Assembly: GCA_947650365.1 (NCBI GenBank) | Contig: CANTAL010000096.1 | Location: 682,001 to 746,000, forward strand | DNA: 64,000 nt | Direction of reading: 5' to 3' | Source: Chamaelirium japonicum | Lineage: Eukaryota > Streptophyta > Magnoliopsida > Liliales > Melanthiaceae | Shown: in pieces, positions 13,212 to 27,600 of the stretch | Position numbering within the stretch: the stretch's first letter is position 1 | Layout: every line of letters starts with the position of its first letter | Position numbers and translations under genes: made by a program | The notes under the pieces: generated by a model | The model's database searches: none | What the model saw: only the letters and a program-made list of their open reading frames with translations | What the model was told of the DNA's origin: nothing

Positions 13212-16200
13212 GTACAAATGAATTAGAATAGATTGTACGAATGAATTAGAATGGATCGTACGAATGAATTAGAATGGATCGTACGAATGAATTGGAATGG
13301 ATCGTACGAATGAATTAGAATGGATACATTCGTGCGAATGAATTAGAATGGATTGTGCGAATGAATTAGAATGGATCGTACGAATGAATTAGAATGGATC
13401 GTACGAATAAATTAGAATGGATATATTCGTGCAAATAAATTAGAATGGATCGTATGAATGTATTAGAATGGATCGTATGAGTGAATTAGAATGTATCGTA
13501 CGAATGAATTAGAATGGATTGTATGAATGAATTAGAATGGATCGTACGAATGAATTAAAATGGATCATACGAATTAATTAGAATGGATCATACGAATGAA
13601 TTAGAATGGATCGTACGAATGAATTAGAATGGATCGTACGAATGAATTAGAATGGATACATTCGTGCGAATGAATTAGAATGGATTGTGCGAATGAATAA
13701 GAACAGATCGTGCGAATGAATTAGAATGGATCGTACGAATGAATTAGAATGGATCGTGCGAATGAATTAGAATGGATCGTATGACTGAATTAGAATGGAT
13801 ACATTTGTACGAATGAATTAGAATGGATCGTACGAATGAATTAGAATGGATCGTATGAATGAATTAGAATGGATCGTATGAATGAATTAGAATGGATCGT
13901 GTCAATGAATTAGAATGGATCGTACGAATGAATTAGAATGGATCGTGTGAAAGAATTAGAATGGATCGTACGAATGAATTAGAATGGATCGTGCGAATGA
14001 ATTAGAATGGATCGTACGAATGAATTAGAATGGATACATTTATGCGAATGAATTAGAATGGATCGTATGATTGAATTAGAATGGATCGTATGAATGAATT
14101 AGAATGGACCGTACGAATGAATTAGAATGGATCGTGCGAATGAATTAGAATGGATCGTACGAATGAATTAGAATGGATCGTACGAATGAACTAGAATAGA
14201 TACATTCGTGCGAATGAATTAGAATGGATCGTACGAATGAATTAGAATGGATCGTACGAATGAATTAGAATGGATACATTCGTGCGAATGAATTAGAATG
14301 GATCGGACGAATGAATTAGAATGGATCGTACGAATGAATTAGAATGGATCGTACAAATGAATTAGAATGGATCATACGAATAAATTAGAATGGATACATT
14401 CGTCCGAATGAATTAGAATGGATCATACGAATGAGTAAGAATGGATCGTACGAATGAAATAGAATAGATTGTACAAATGAATTAGAATGGATCCTATGAA
14501 TGAATTAGAATGGATCGTGTGAAAGAATTAGAATGGATTGTATGAATGAATTAGAATGGATCGTATGAATGAATTAGAATGGATCGTGCGAATGAATTCG
14601 AATGGATCGTACGAATTCATTCTAATTCATTCATACAGTCCATTCTAATTCTTTCACACGATCTATTCTGATTCATTCGTAGGATCCATTCTAATTCATT
14701 CGTACAATCTATTCTATTTCATTCGTACAATCCATTCTTACTCATTCGTATGATCTATTCTAATTCATTCGGACGAATGTATCCATTCTAATTTATTCGT
14801 ACGATCCATTCTAATTCATTCATACGATCCATTCTAATTCATTCGTACGATCCATTCTAATTCATTCGTCCGATCCATTCTAATTCATTCGCACGAATGT
14901 ATCCATTCAAATTCATTCGTACGGTCCATTCTAATTCATTCGCACAATCCATTCTATTTCATTCGTACGATCCATTCTTACTCATTCGTATGATCCATTA
15001 TGGATACATTCGTGCGAATGAATTAGAATGGATCAAACGAATGAGTAAAATGGATCGTACGAATGAAATAGAATGGATTGTGCGAATGAATTAGAATGGA
15101 TCGTACGAATGAATTAGAATGGATCGTGTGAAAGAATTAGAATGGATTGTATGAATAAATTAGAATAGATCATATGAATGAATTAGAATGGATCGTACGA
15201 ATGAATTAGAATGGATCGTACGAATGAACTAGAATGGATACATTCGTGCGAATGAATTAGAATGGATCATACGAATGAATTAGAATGGATCTTACGAATG
15301 AATTAGAATGGATCGTACGAAAGCACGATCCATGCGAATGAATTAGAATAGATCGTACGAATGAACTAGAATGGATACATTCGTGCGAATGAATTAGAAT
15401 GGATCGTACGAATGAATTAGAATGGATCGTACGAATGAATTAGTATAGATCTTACGAATTAATTAGAATAGATCGTACGAATGAATTAGAATGGATCGTA
15501 CGAATGAATTAGAATGGATACATTCGTGCGAATGAATTAGAATGGATCGGACGAATGAAGTAGAATGGATCGTACGAATGAATTAGAATGGATCGTACGA
15601 ATTAATTAGAATGGATCGTACGAATGAATTAGAATAGCTCATACGAATAAATTAGAATTAATCGTATGAACGAATTAGAATGGTTATATTCGTGCGAATT
15701 AATTAGAATGGATCGTACGAATGAATTAGAATGGATCATATTAATGAATTAGAATGGATCGTACGAATGAATTAGAATGGATACATTCGTGCGAATGAAT
15801 TAGAATGGATCGTGCGAATCAATTAGACTGGATCGTGCGAATGAATAAGAATAGATCATTCGAATGAATTAGAATGGATCGTATGAATTAATTAGAATGG
15901 ATACATTCGTGCGAATGAATTAGAATGGATTGTATGAATGAATTAGAATAGATCGTACGAATGAATTAGAATGGATCATACGAATTAATTAGAATGGATC
16001 ATACGAATGAATTAGAATGGATCGTACGAATGAATTAGAATGGGTACGATCCATTCTAATTCATTCGCTCGAATGTATCCATTCTAATCCATTCGTACGA
16101 TCCATTCTAATCCATTCGTACGATCCATTCCAATTCATTCGCATGAATGTAACCATTCTAATTCATTCATTTGATCCATTCTAATTCATTCGTACGATCC

Positions 16201-16899
16201 ATTCTAATTCATTCGTCCGATCCATTCTAATTCATTCGCATGAATGTATCCATTCTAATTCATTCGTACGATCCATTCTAATTCATTCGTACGATCCATT
16301 CTAATTCATTCGTACGATCCATTCTAATTCATTCGTATGATCCATTCTAATTCATTCGCACGATCCATGCTAATGAATTAGAATGTATCGTACGAATGAA
16401 TTAGAATGGATCGTACGAATGAATTAGAATGGATCGTACGAATGAATTAGAATGGATCGTACGAATGAATTAGAATGGATCTTACGAATGAATTAGAATG
16501 GATCGTACGAATGAATTAGAATGGATCGTACGAATGAATTAGAATGGATACATTCGTGCGAATGAATTAGAATGGATCGGACGAATGAATTAGAATGGAT
16601 CGTCCAAATGAATTAGAATGGATCAAATGAATGAATTAGAATAGTTACATTCATGCGAATGAATTAGAATGGATCATACGAATGGATTAGAATGGATACA
16701 TTCGAGCGAATGAATTAGAATGGATCGTACGAATGAATTAGAATGGATCGTACGAATGGATTAGAATGGATCCAACGAATGGATTAGAATGGATACCTTT
16801 GTGCATATGAATTAGAATGGATCATACGAATGAATTAGAATGGATCATATTAATGAATTAGAATGGATCGTACGAATGAATTAGAATGGATACATTCGT
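13212..16899. repeat. Satellite blocks F/R/F/R/F
   Basis: F runs to about 14612, R to about 15000, F to about 16043, R to about 16369, F to about 16899. A partial flip GCACGATCCATGC sits at about 15322-15334 inside F. The joint at 14612 is nearly symmetrical: GTGTGAAAG and TTGTATGAATG units precede it, and their reverse complements (TTCATACAGTCC, CTTTCACACG) follow it. A rare 36-bp variant appears as R near 16140-16180 and as F near 16620-16660, one on each side of the R-to-F joint at 16370. Confidence 0.85.
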
Positions 16900-19800
16900 G
16901 CACGATCCATTCTAATTCATTCGCACGAATGTATCCATTTTAATTCATTCGTACGTTCCATTCTAATTCATTAATATGATCCATTCTATTTCATTCGTAC
17001 GATCCATTCTTACTCATTCGTATGATCCATTCTAATTTATTCGCACCAATGTATCCATTCTAAATTATTCGTACGATCCATTCTAGTTCATTCGTACGAT
17101 CCATTCTAAATCATTCGTACAATCCATTCTATTTCATTCGTACGATCTATTCTAATTCATTAGCACGATCCATTCTAATTCATTCGTACGATCCATTCAA
17201 ATTCATTCGCACGATCCATTCTAATTCATTCGTACGATCCATTCTAATTCATTCGCACGATCCATTCTAATTCATTCGCACGAATGTATCCATTATAATC
17301 CATTCGTACGATCCATTCTAATCCATTCGTACGATCCATTCTAATTCATTCGCATGAATGTAACCATTCTAATTCATTCATTTGATCCATTCTAATTTAT
17401 TCGTACGATCCATTCTAATTCATTCGTCCGATCCATTCTAATTCATTCGCACGAATGTATCCATTCTAAACCATACATACGATCCATTCTAATTTATTTG
17501 TACGATCCATTCTAATTTATTCGAACGAATCTATCCATTCTAATTCATTCATATGATCCATTCTAATTCATTCGTATGATCCATTCTAATTCATTCGTAA
17601 GATCCATTCTAATTCATTCGTACGATCCATTCTAATTCATTCGTACGATCCATTCAAATTCATTCGCACGAATGTATCCATTCTAGTCTATTCATACGAT
17701 CCATTCTAATTCATTCGCACGATCCATTCTAATTCATTCGTACGATCCATTCTAATTCATTCATACGATCCATTCTAATTCATTCGTACGATCCATTCTA
17801 ATTCATTCGCACGATCCATTCTAATTCATTCGTACGATCCATTCTAATTCATTCGCACAAATGTATCCATTCTAATTCATTCGTACGATCCATTCTAATT
17901 CATTCGCACGATCCATTCTAATTCATTCGTACGATCCATTCTAATTCATTCGCACGATCTGTTCTTATTCATTCGCACAATCCATTCAAATTCATTCGCA
18001 CGAATGTATCCATTCTAATTCATTCGTACGATCCATTCCATTCTAATTCATTCGCACGATCTGTTCTTATTCATTCGCACAATCCATTCTAATTCATTCG
18101 CACAAATGTATCCATTCTAATTCATTCGTACGATCAATTCTAATTCATTCGTACGATCCATTCTAATTCATTCGTATGATCCATTCTAATTAATTCGTAT
18201 GATCCATTCTAATTCATTCGTACGATCCATTCTAATTCATTCATACAATCCATTATAATTCTTTCACACGATCCATTCTAATTCATTCGTACGATCCATT
18301 CTAATTCATTCGTGCAATCCATTCTATTTTATTCCTACGATCCATTCTTACTCATTCGTACGATCCATTCTTATTCATTCACACGAATGTATTCATTCGT
18401 ACGAATGAATTAGAATAGATTGAACGAATGAATTAGAATGGATCGTACGAATGAATTAGAATGGATCGTACGAAGGAATTAGAATGGATCGTACGAATGA
18501 ATTAGAATGGATCGTACGAATGAATTAGAATGGATCGTATGAACGAATTAGAATGGATCGTACGAATGAATTAGAATGGATCGTGCGAATGAATTAGAAT
18601 GGATCGTACGAATGAATTAGAATGGATATATTCGTGCAAATGAATTAGAATGGATCGTATGAATGAATTAGAATGGATCGTATGAGTGAATTAGAACGGA
18701 TAGTATGAATGAAGTAGAATGGATCGTATGAATGAATTAGAATGGATACATTCGTGCGAATGAATTAGAATGGATCGTACGAATGAATTAGAATGGATAC
18801 ATTCGTACGAATAAATTAGAATGGATTGTATGAATGAATTAGAATGGATCGTACGAATGAAATAGAATAGATCGCACGAATGAATTAGAATAGATTGCGT
18901 GAATGAATTAGAATGGATCGTACGAATGAATTAGAATGGATCGTACGAATGAATTAGAATGGATCGTACGAAGGAATTAGAATGGATCGTACGAATGAAT
19001 TAGAATGTATCGTACGATTGAATTAGAATGGATCATACGAATGAGTAAGAATGGATCGTATGAATGAATTAGATTGGATCGTACGATCCAACTAATTCAT
19101 TAGCATGGATCGTGCTAATATATTAGAATGGAATATACGAATGAATTAGAATGGATCGTAGAATGGATCGTACGAATAAATTAGAATGGATCGTACGAAT
19201 GAATTAGAATAGATCATAGGAATGAATTAGAATGGATCGTGCAAATGAATTAGAATGGATACATTCGTGCGAATGAATTAGAATGGATCGTGCGAATGAA
19301 TTAGAATGGATCGTACGAATGAATTAGAATGGATATATTTGAACGAATAAATTAGAATGGATCATACGAATGAATTAGAATGGATCGTACGAATGAATTA
19401 GAATGGATAGTGCGAATGAATTAGAATCGATCGTACGAATGAATTAGAATGGATCGTACGAATGAATTAGAATGGATCATACGAATGAGTAAGAATGGAT
19501 CGTACGAATGAATTAGAATGGATCGTACGAATGAATTAGAATGGATCGTACGAATAAATTAGAATGGATACATTCATCCGAATGAATTAGAATGGATCAT
19601 ACGAATGAGTAAGAATGGATCGTACGAATGAAATAGAATAGATTGTACGAATGAATTAGAATGAATCCTAGTACGATCCATTCTAATTCATTCGTACGAT
19701 CTATTCTAATTCATTCATAAAATCCATTCCAATTCTTTCACACGATCCATTCTAATTCATTCGTACGATCCATTCTAATTCATTCGTGCAATCCATTCTA

Positions 19801-20479
19801 TTTCATTCGTACGATCCATTCTTACTCATTCGTATAATCCACTCTAATTCATTCACACGAATGTATCCATTCGTATGAATGAATTAGAATAGATTGTACG
19901 AATGAATTAGAATGGATCGTACGAATGAATTAGAATGGATCGTACGAAGGAATTAGAATGGATCGTACGAATGAATTAGAATAGATCGTACGAATGAATT
20001 AGAATGGATCGTACGAAGGAATTAGAATGGATCGTACGAATAAATTAGAATGGATCGTGTGAAAGAATTAGAATGGATTGTATGAATGAATTAGAATAGA
20101 TGGTATGAATGAATTAGAATGGATCGTACGAATGAATTAGAATGGATCGTATGAATGAATTAGAATGAATCGTACGAATGAATTAGAATGGATACATTCG
20201 TGCGAATGAATTAGAATGGATACATTCATGCGAAAGAATTAGAATAGATCATATAAATGAATTAGAATGGATCCTATGAATGAATTAGAATAGATCTTGC
20301 GAATGAATTAGAATGGATCATACGAATGAATTAGAATGGATCGTGGTAATGAATTAGAATTTATCGAACGAATGAATTAGCATGGATCGTGCTAATGAAT
20401 TAGAATGGAACGTACGAATGAATTAGAATGGATCGTGTGAAAGAATTAGAATGGATTGTATGAATGAATTAGAATGAAT
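16900..20479. repeat. Satellite blocks R/F/R/F
   Basis: R runs to about 18399, F to about 19669, R to about 19871, F to about 20479. The R-to-F joint at 18400 is a perfect 20-bp palindrome, ATTCATTCGTACGAATGAAT (18391-18410). A one-monomer R inversion lies at about 19083-19104, entered through GGATCGTACGATCC. The short R block 19670-19871, with a GGATCCTAGTACGATCC-like entry, closely resembles the block at 45239-45441. Confidence 0.85.
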
Positions 20480-23051
20480 TCGTACGATCCATTCGAATTC
20501 ATTCGCACGATCCATTCTAATTTATTCATACGATCCATTCTAATTCCTTCGTACAATCCATTCTAATTCATTCGCACAAATGTATCCATTCTAATTCATT
20601 CGTACGATCCATTCAAATTCATTCGCACGATCCATTCTAATTCATTCGTATGATCCATTCTAATTCATTCGCACGATCCATTCTAATTCATTCATACGAT
20701 CCATTCTAATTCATTCGCACAAATGTATCCATTCTAATTCATTCGTACGATCCATTCTAATTCATTCTCACGATCCATTCTAATTCATTCGTACGATCCA
20801 TTCTAATTCTTTCACACGATCCATTCTAATTCATTCGTGCGATCCATTCTAATTCATTCGCACGATCCATTCTAATTCATTTGTACGATCCATTCTAATT
20901 CATTCGCACGAATGTATCCATTCTAGTTCATTCGTACGATCCATTCTAATTTATTCGTACGATCCATTCTAATTCATTTGCACGATCCATTCTAATTCAT
21001 TCGTACGATCCATTCTGATTCATTCATACGATCCATTCTAATTCATTCGTACGATCCATTCTAATTCATTCGCACAAATGTATCCATTCTAATTCATTCG
21101 TACGATCCATTCTAATTCATTCGCACGATCTGTTCTTATTCATTCACACGATCCATTCTAATTCATTTGTTCGATCCATTCTAATTCATTCGTACGATCC
21201 ATTCTAATTCATTCGTACGATCCATTCTAATTCATTCGTATGATCCATTCTAATTAATTCGTATAATCCATTATAATTCATTCGTACGATCCATTCTAAT
21301 TCATTCGTATGATCCATTCTAATTAATTCGTATAATCCATTCTAATTCATTCGTACGATCCATTCTAATTCATTCATACAATCCATTCTAATTTATTCGC
21401 ACGAATGTATCCATTCTAATTAATTCGTACGATCCATTCTAATTCATTCGTATGATCTATTCTTATTCATTCGCACGATCCAGTCTAATTGATTCACACG
21501 ATCCATTCTAATTCATTCGCACGAATGTATCCATTCTAATTCATTCGTACGATCCATTCTAATTCATTAATATGATCCATTCTAATTCATTCGTACGATC
21601 CATTCTAATTCATTCGCACGAATGTATCCATTCTAGTTCATTCGTACGATCCATTCTAATTCATTCGTACGATCCATTCTAATTCATTCGCCTGATCCAT
21701 TCTAATTCATTCGTACGATCCTTTCTAATTCATTCATACGATCCATTCTAATTCATTCGTATGATCCATTCTAATTCATTCGCACAAATGTTTACATTCT
21801 AATTCATTCGTACGATCCATTCTAATTCATTCGCATGATCCATTCTAATTCATTCGTACGATCCATTCTAATTCTTTCACACGATCCATTCTAATTCGTT
21901 CGTACGAGCCATTCTAATTTATTCGCACGATTCATTCTAATTCATTCGTACGATCCATTCTAATTCATTCGTACGATCCATTCTAATTCATTCGTACGAT
22001 CCATTCTAATTCATTTGCACGAATGTATCCATTCTAGTTCATTCGTACGATCCATTCTAGTTCATTCGTACGATCCATTCTAATTCATTCGTACGATCCA
22101 TTCTAATTCATTCGTATGATCCATTCTAATTAATTCGTATGATCCATTCTAATTCATTCGTACGATCCATTCTAATTCATTCATACAATCCATTCTAATT
22201 CATTCGCACGAATGTATCCATTCTAATTAATTCGTACGATCCATTCTAATTCATTCGTATGATCCATTCTTATTCATTCGCACGATCCAGTCTAATGGAT
22301 TCGCACGATCCATTCTAATTCATTCGTACGATCCATTCTAATTCATTCGCACGAATGTATCCATTCTAATTCATTCGTACGATCCATTCTAATTCATTAA
22401 TATGATCCATTCTAATTCATTCGTACGATCCATTCTAATTCATATGCACAAAGGTATCCATTCTAATCCATTCGTAGGATCCATTCTAATCCATTCGTAC
22501 GATCCATTCTAATTCATTCGTACGATCCATTTTAATTCATTCGTACAATCCATTCTAATTCATTCATACGATCCATTCTAATTCATTCGCACAAATGTAT
22601 CCATTCTAATTCATTCGTACGATCCATTCTAATTCATTCGTACGATCCATTCTAATTCATTCGCACGATCCATTCTAATTCATTCGTACGATCCATTCTA
22701 ATTCATTCGTATGATCCATTCTAATTCATTCGCACGATCCATTCTAATTCATTCGTACAATCTATTCTATTTCATTCGTATGATCCATTCTTACTCATTC
22801 GTATGATCTATTCTAATTCATTCGGATGAATGTATCCATTCTAATTTATTTGTACGATCCATTCTAATTCATTCGTACAATCCATTCTAATTCATTCGTA
22901 CGATCCATTCTAATTCATTCGTCCGATCCATTCTAATTCATTCGCACGAATGTATCCATTCTAATTCATTCGTACGGTCCATTCTAATTCATTCGCACAA
23001 TCCATTCTATTTCATCCGTACGATCCATTCTTACTCATTCGTATGATCCAT
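20480..23051. repeat. Long uninterrupted R block with an internal 0.8-kb duplication
   Basis: About 2.57 kb of R monomers, entered through the joint GAATTCGTACGATCCATTCG and left through CCATTATGGATACATTC. The variant series AATTAATTCGTATG, CAGTCTAATTGATTC, CATTAATATGATCC occurs twice. The CAGTCTAAT unit is at 21481 and again at 22288, about 807 bp apart, so a segment of about 0.8 kb has been duplicated in tandem. Confidence 0.85.
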
Positions 23052-24604
23052 TATGGATACATTCGTGCGAATGAATTAGAATGGATCATACGAATGAGTA
23101 AGAATGGATCGTACGAATGAAATAGAATGGATTGTGCGAATGAATTAGAATGGATCGTACGAATGAACTAGAATGGATCGTGTGAAAGAATTAGAATGGA
23201 TTATATGAATGAATTAGAATAGATCGTATGAATGAATTAGAATGGATCGTACGAATGAATTAGAATGGATCGTACGAATGAACTAGAATGGATACATTCG
23301 TGCGAATGAATTAGAATGGATTGTACGAATGAATTAGAATGGATCGTACGAATAAATTAGAATGGATCTTACAAATGAATTAGAATGGATTGTACGAATG
23401 CACGATCCATGCTAATTCATTCGTTCGATCAATTCTAATTCATTAGCACGATCCATTCTAATTCATTCGTATGATCCAATCTAATTCATTCGCACGATCC
23501 ATTCTAATTCGTTCGTGCGATCCATTCTAATTCTTTCACACGATCCATTCTAAATCATTCGTACGATCCATTCTAATTCATTCGTACGATCTATTCTAAT
23601 TCATTCGTACGATCCATTCTAATTCATTCGTACGATCCATTCTAATTCCTTCGTACGATCCATTCTAATTCATTCATACAATCCATTCTAATTCTTTCAC
23701 ACGATCCATTCTAATTCATTCGTACGATCCATTCTAATTTATTCGTGCAATCCATTCTATTTCATTCGTACGATCCATTCTGACTCATTCATACGATCCA
23801 TTCTAATTCATTCACACGAATGTATCCATTCGTACGAATGAATTAGAATAGATTGTACGAATGAATTAGAATGGATCGTACGAATGAATTAGAATGGATC
23901 GTATGAATGAATTAGAATGGATCGTACGAATGAATTAGAATGGATCGTGCGAATGAATTAGAATGGATCGTACGAATGAATTAGAATGGATCGTACGAAT
24001 GAACTAGAATGGATACATTCATGCGAATGAATTAGAATGGATCGTACGAATGAATTAGAATGGATCGTACGAATGAATTAGAATGGATCGTACGAATGAA
24101 TTAGGATGTATCATACGAATGAGTAAGAATGGATCGTACGAATGAAATAGAATGAATTGTACGAATGAATTAGAATGGATCGTACAAATGAATTAGAATG
24201 GATCGTGTGAAAGAATTAGAATGGATTGTATGAATGAATTAGAATGGATCATATGAATGAATTAGAATGGATCGTGCGAATGAATTCGAATGGATCGTAC
24301 GAATGAATTAGAATGGATCGTACGCATGAATTAGAATGGATACATTTGTGCGAATGAATTAGAATGGATACATTCGTGCGAATGAATTAGAATAGATCGT
24401 ATGAATGAATTAGAATGGATCCTATGAATGAATTAGAATGGATCGTGCGAATGAATTAGAATGGATCGTGCTAATGAATTAGAATTGATCGAATGAATGA
24501 ATTAGCATGGATCGTGCTAATGAATTAGAATGGAACGTACGAATGAATTTGAATGGATCGTGTGAAAGAATTAGAATGGATTGTATGAATGAATTACAAT
24601 GAAT
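23052..24604. repeat. Satellite blocks F/R/F
   Basis: F runs to about 23400, R to about 23831, F to about 24604. The F-to-R joint GAATGCACGATCCATGCTAA at about 23400 reappears near 61375, with similar F and R sequence around both. The R-to-F joint at about 23832 uses CATTCGTACGAATG, in which the linker palindrome CGTACG is shared by both strands. Confidence 0.85.
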
Positions 24605-27600
24605 TCGTACGATCCATTCGAATTCATTCGCACGATCCATTCTAATTCATTCATACAATCCAGTCTAATTCATTCATACAATCCATTCTAATTCTTTCAC
24701 ACGATCCATTCTAATTCATTCGTAGGATCCATTCTAATTCATTCGTACAATCTATTCTATTTCATTCGTACGATCCATTCTTACTCATTCGTATGATCCA
24801 TTCTAATTCATTCGGACGAATGTATCCATTCTAATTTATTCGTACGATCCATTCTAATTCATTCGTACGATCCATTCTAATTCGTTCGTACGATCCATTC
24901 TTACTCATTCGTATGATCCATTCTAATTCATTCGTACGATCCATTCTAATTCATTCATACGATCCATTCTAATTTATTCGCACAATCTATTCTAATTTAT
25001 TCGTACGATCCATTCTAATTCTTTCGTACGATCGTACGAATGAATTAGAATGGATCGTACGGAATGTATTAGAATGGATTGTATGAATGAATTAGAATGG
25101 ATACATTCGTACGAATGAATTAGAATGGATCATACGAATGAGTAAGAATGGATTGTACGAATGAATTAGAATAGATCGTACAAATGAATTAGAATGGATC
25201 GTACGAATGAATTAGAATGGATCATACGAATGAGTAAGAATGGATCGTACAAATGAAATAGAATGGATTGTACGAATGAATTAGAATGGATCGTACGAAT
25301 GAATTAGAATGGATCGTGTGAAAGAATTAGAATGCATTGTATGAATGAATTAGAATGGATCGTATGAATGAATTAGAATGGATCGTGCGAATGAATTCGA
25401 CTAGATCGCATGATCCATTCGAATAGAATGGATCGTATGAATGAATTAGAATGGATCGGGCGAATGAATTAGAATGGATCGTATGAATGAATTAGAATGG
25501 ATCGTATGAATGAATTAGAATGGATCGTGCGAATGAATTAGAATGGATCGTACGAATGAATTAGAATGGATCGTACGAATGAATTAGAATGGATCATACG
25601 AATGAATTAGAATGGATCATACGAATGAGTAAGAATGGATCGTACGAATGAAATAGAATGGATCGTACGAATGAATTAGAATGGATCATACGAATGAATT
25701 AGAATGGATCATACGAATGAATTAGAATGGATCATACGAATGAATTAGAATGGATCATACGAATGAATTAGAATGGATCATACGAATGAGTAAGAATGGA
25801 TCGTACGAATGAATTAGAATGGATCGTACGAATGAATTAGAATGGATCATACGAATGACTAAGAATGGATCGTACGAATGAAATAGAATGGATTGTACGA
25901 ATGAATTAGAATGGATACATTCGTGCGAATGAATTAGAATGGATCGTACCAACGAGTAAGAATGGATCGTACGAATGAAATAGAATGGATTGTGCGAATG
26001 AATTAGAATGGATCGTACGAATGAATTAGAATGGATCGTGTGAAAGAATTAGAATGGATTGTATGAATGAATTAGAATAGATTGTATGAATGAATTAGAA
26101 TGGGTCGTACGAATGAATTAGAATGGATAGTACGAATGAATTAGAATTGATCGTACGAATGAATTAGAATGGATATATTCGTGCGAATGAATTAGAATGG
26201 ATACATTTGTGCGAAAGAATTAGAATAGATCGTATGAATGAATTAGAATGGATCCTATGAATGAAATAGAATGGATCGTGCGAATGAATTAGAATGGATC
26301 GTACGAATGAATTAGAATGGATCGTGCTAATGAATTAGAATTGATCGAACGAATGAATTAGCATGGATCGTGCTAATGAATTTGAATTGATCGTACGAAT
26401 GAATTAGAATGGATCATGCGAATGAATTAGAATGGATCGTACGAATGAATTAAAATGGATACATTTGTGCGAATAAATTAGAATGGATCGTACGAATGAA
26501 TTAGAATGGATCGTATGAATGAATTAGAATGGATCGTGCGAATGAATTCGAATGGATCGTACGAATTCATTCTAATTCATTCATACAATCCATTCTAATT
26601 CTTTCACACGATCCATTCTAATTCATTCGTACGTTCCATTCTAATTCATTAACACGATCCATGCAAATTCATTCGTTCGATCAATTTTAATTCATTAGCA
26701 CGATCCATTCTAATTCATTCGTACGATCCATTCTAATTCATTCGCATGATCCATTCTAATTCATTCATAGGATCCATTCTAATTCATTCATACGATCTAT
26801 TCTAATTCTTTCGCACGAATGTATCCATTCTAATTCATTCGCATGAATGTATCCATTCTAATTTATTCGTACGATCCATTCTAATTCATTCGTACGATCC
26901 ATTCTAATTCATTCGTACGACCCATTCTAATTCATTCATACGATCTATTCTAATTCATTCATACAATCCATTCTAATTCTTTCACATGATTTCTAATTCA
27001 TTCGTACGATCCATTCTAATTCATTCGCACAATCCATTCTATTTCATTCGTGCGATCCATTCTTACTCATTGGTACGATCCATTCTAATTCATTCGCACG
27101 AATGTATCCATTCTAATTCATTCGTATGAATCCATTCTAATTCATTCGTACAATCTATTCTATTTCATTCGTACGATCCATTCTTACTCATTCGTATGAT
27201 CCATTCTAATTCATTCGGACGAATGTATCCATTCTAATTTATTCGTACGATCCATTCTAATTCATTCGTACGATCCATTCTAATTCATTCGTACGATCCA
27301 TTCTAATTCATTCGTCTGATCCATTCTAATTCATTCGCATGAATGTATCCATTCTAATTCATTCGTACGATCCATTCTAATTCATTCGTAAGATCCATTC
27401 TAATTCATTCGTATGATCCATTCTAATTCATTCGTACGATCCATTCTAATTCATTCGCACGATCCATGCTAATGAATTAGAATGTATCGTACGAATGAAT
27501 TAGAATGGATCGTACGAATGAATTAGAATGGATCTTACGAATGAATTAGAATGGATTGTACGAATAAATTAGAATGGATCGTACGAATGAATTAGAATGG

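Noticed and set aside
14897-15094. Open reading frame of 65 codons with HSNSF-type repeats
   Set aside because: It is satellite read through. Three 23-bp monomers give 23 codons, so a periodic peptide appears wherever stops happen to be missing. Orientation flips and 28-bp units shift the frame.
25755-25952. Minus-strand open frame of 65 codons in satellite
   Set aside because: Same cause: the peptide is the 23-residue period of the monomer and shows no conserved start or codon bias.
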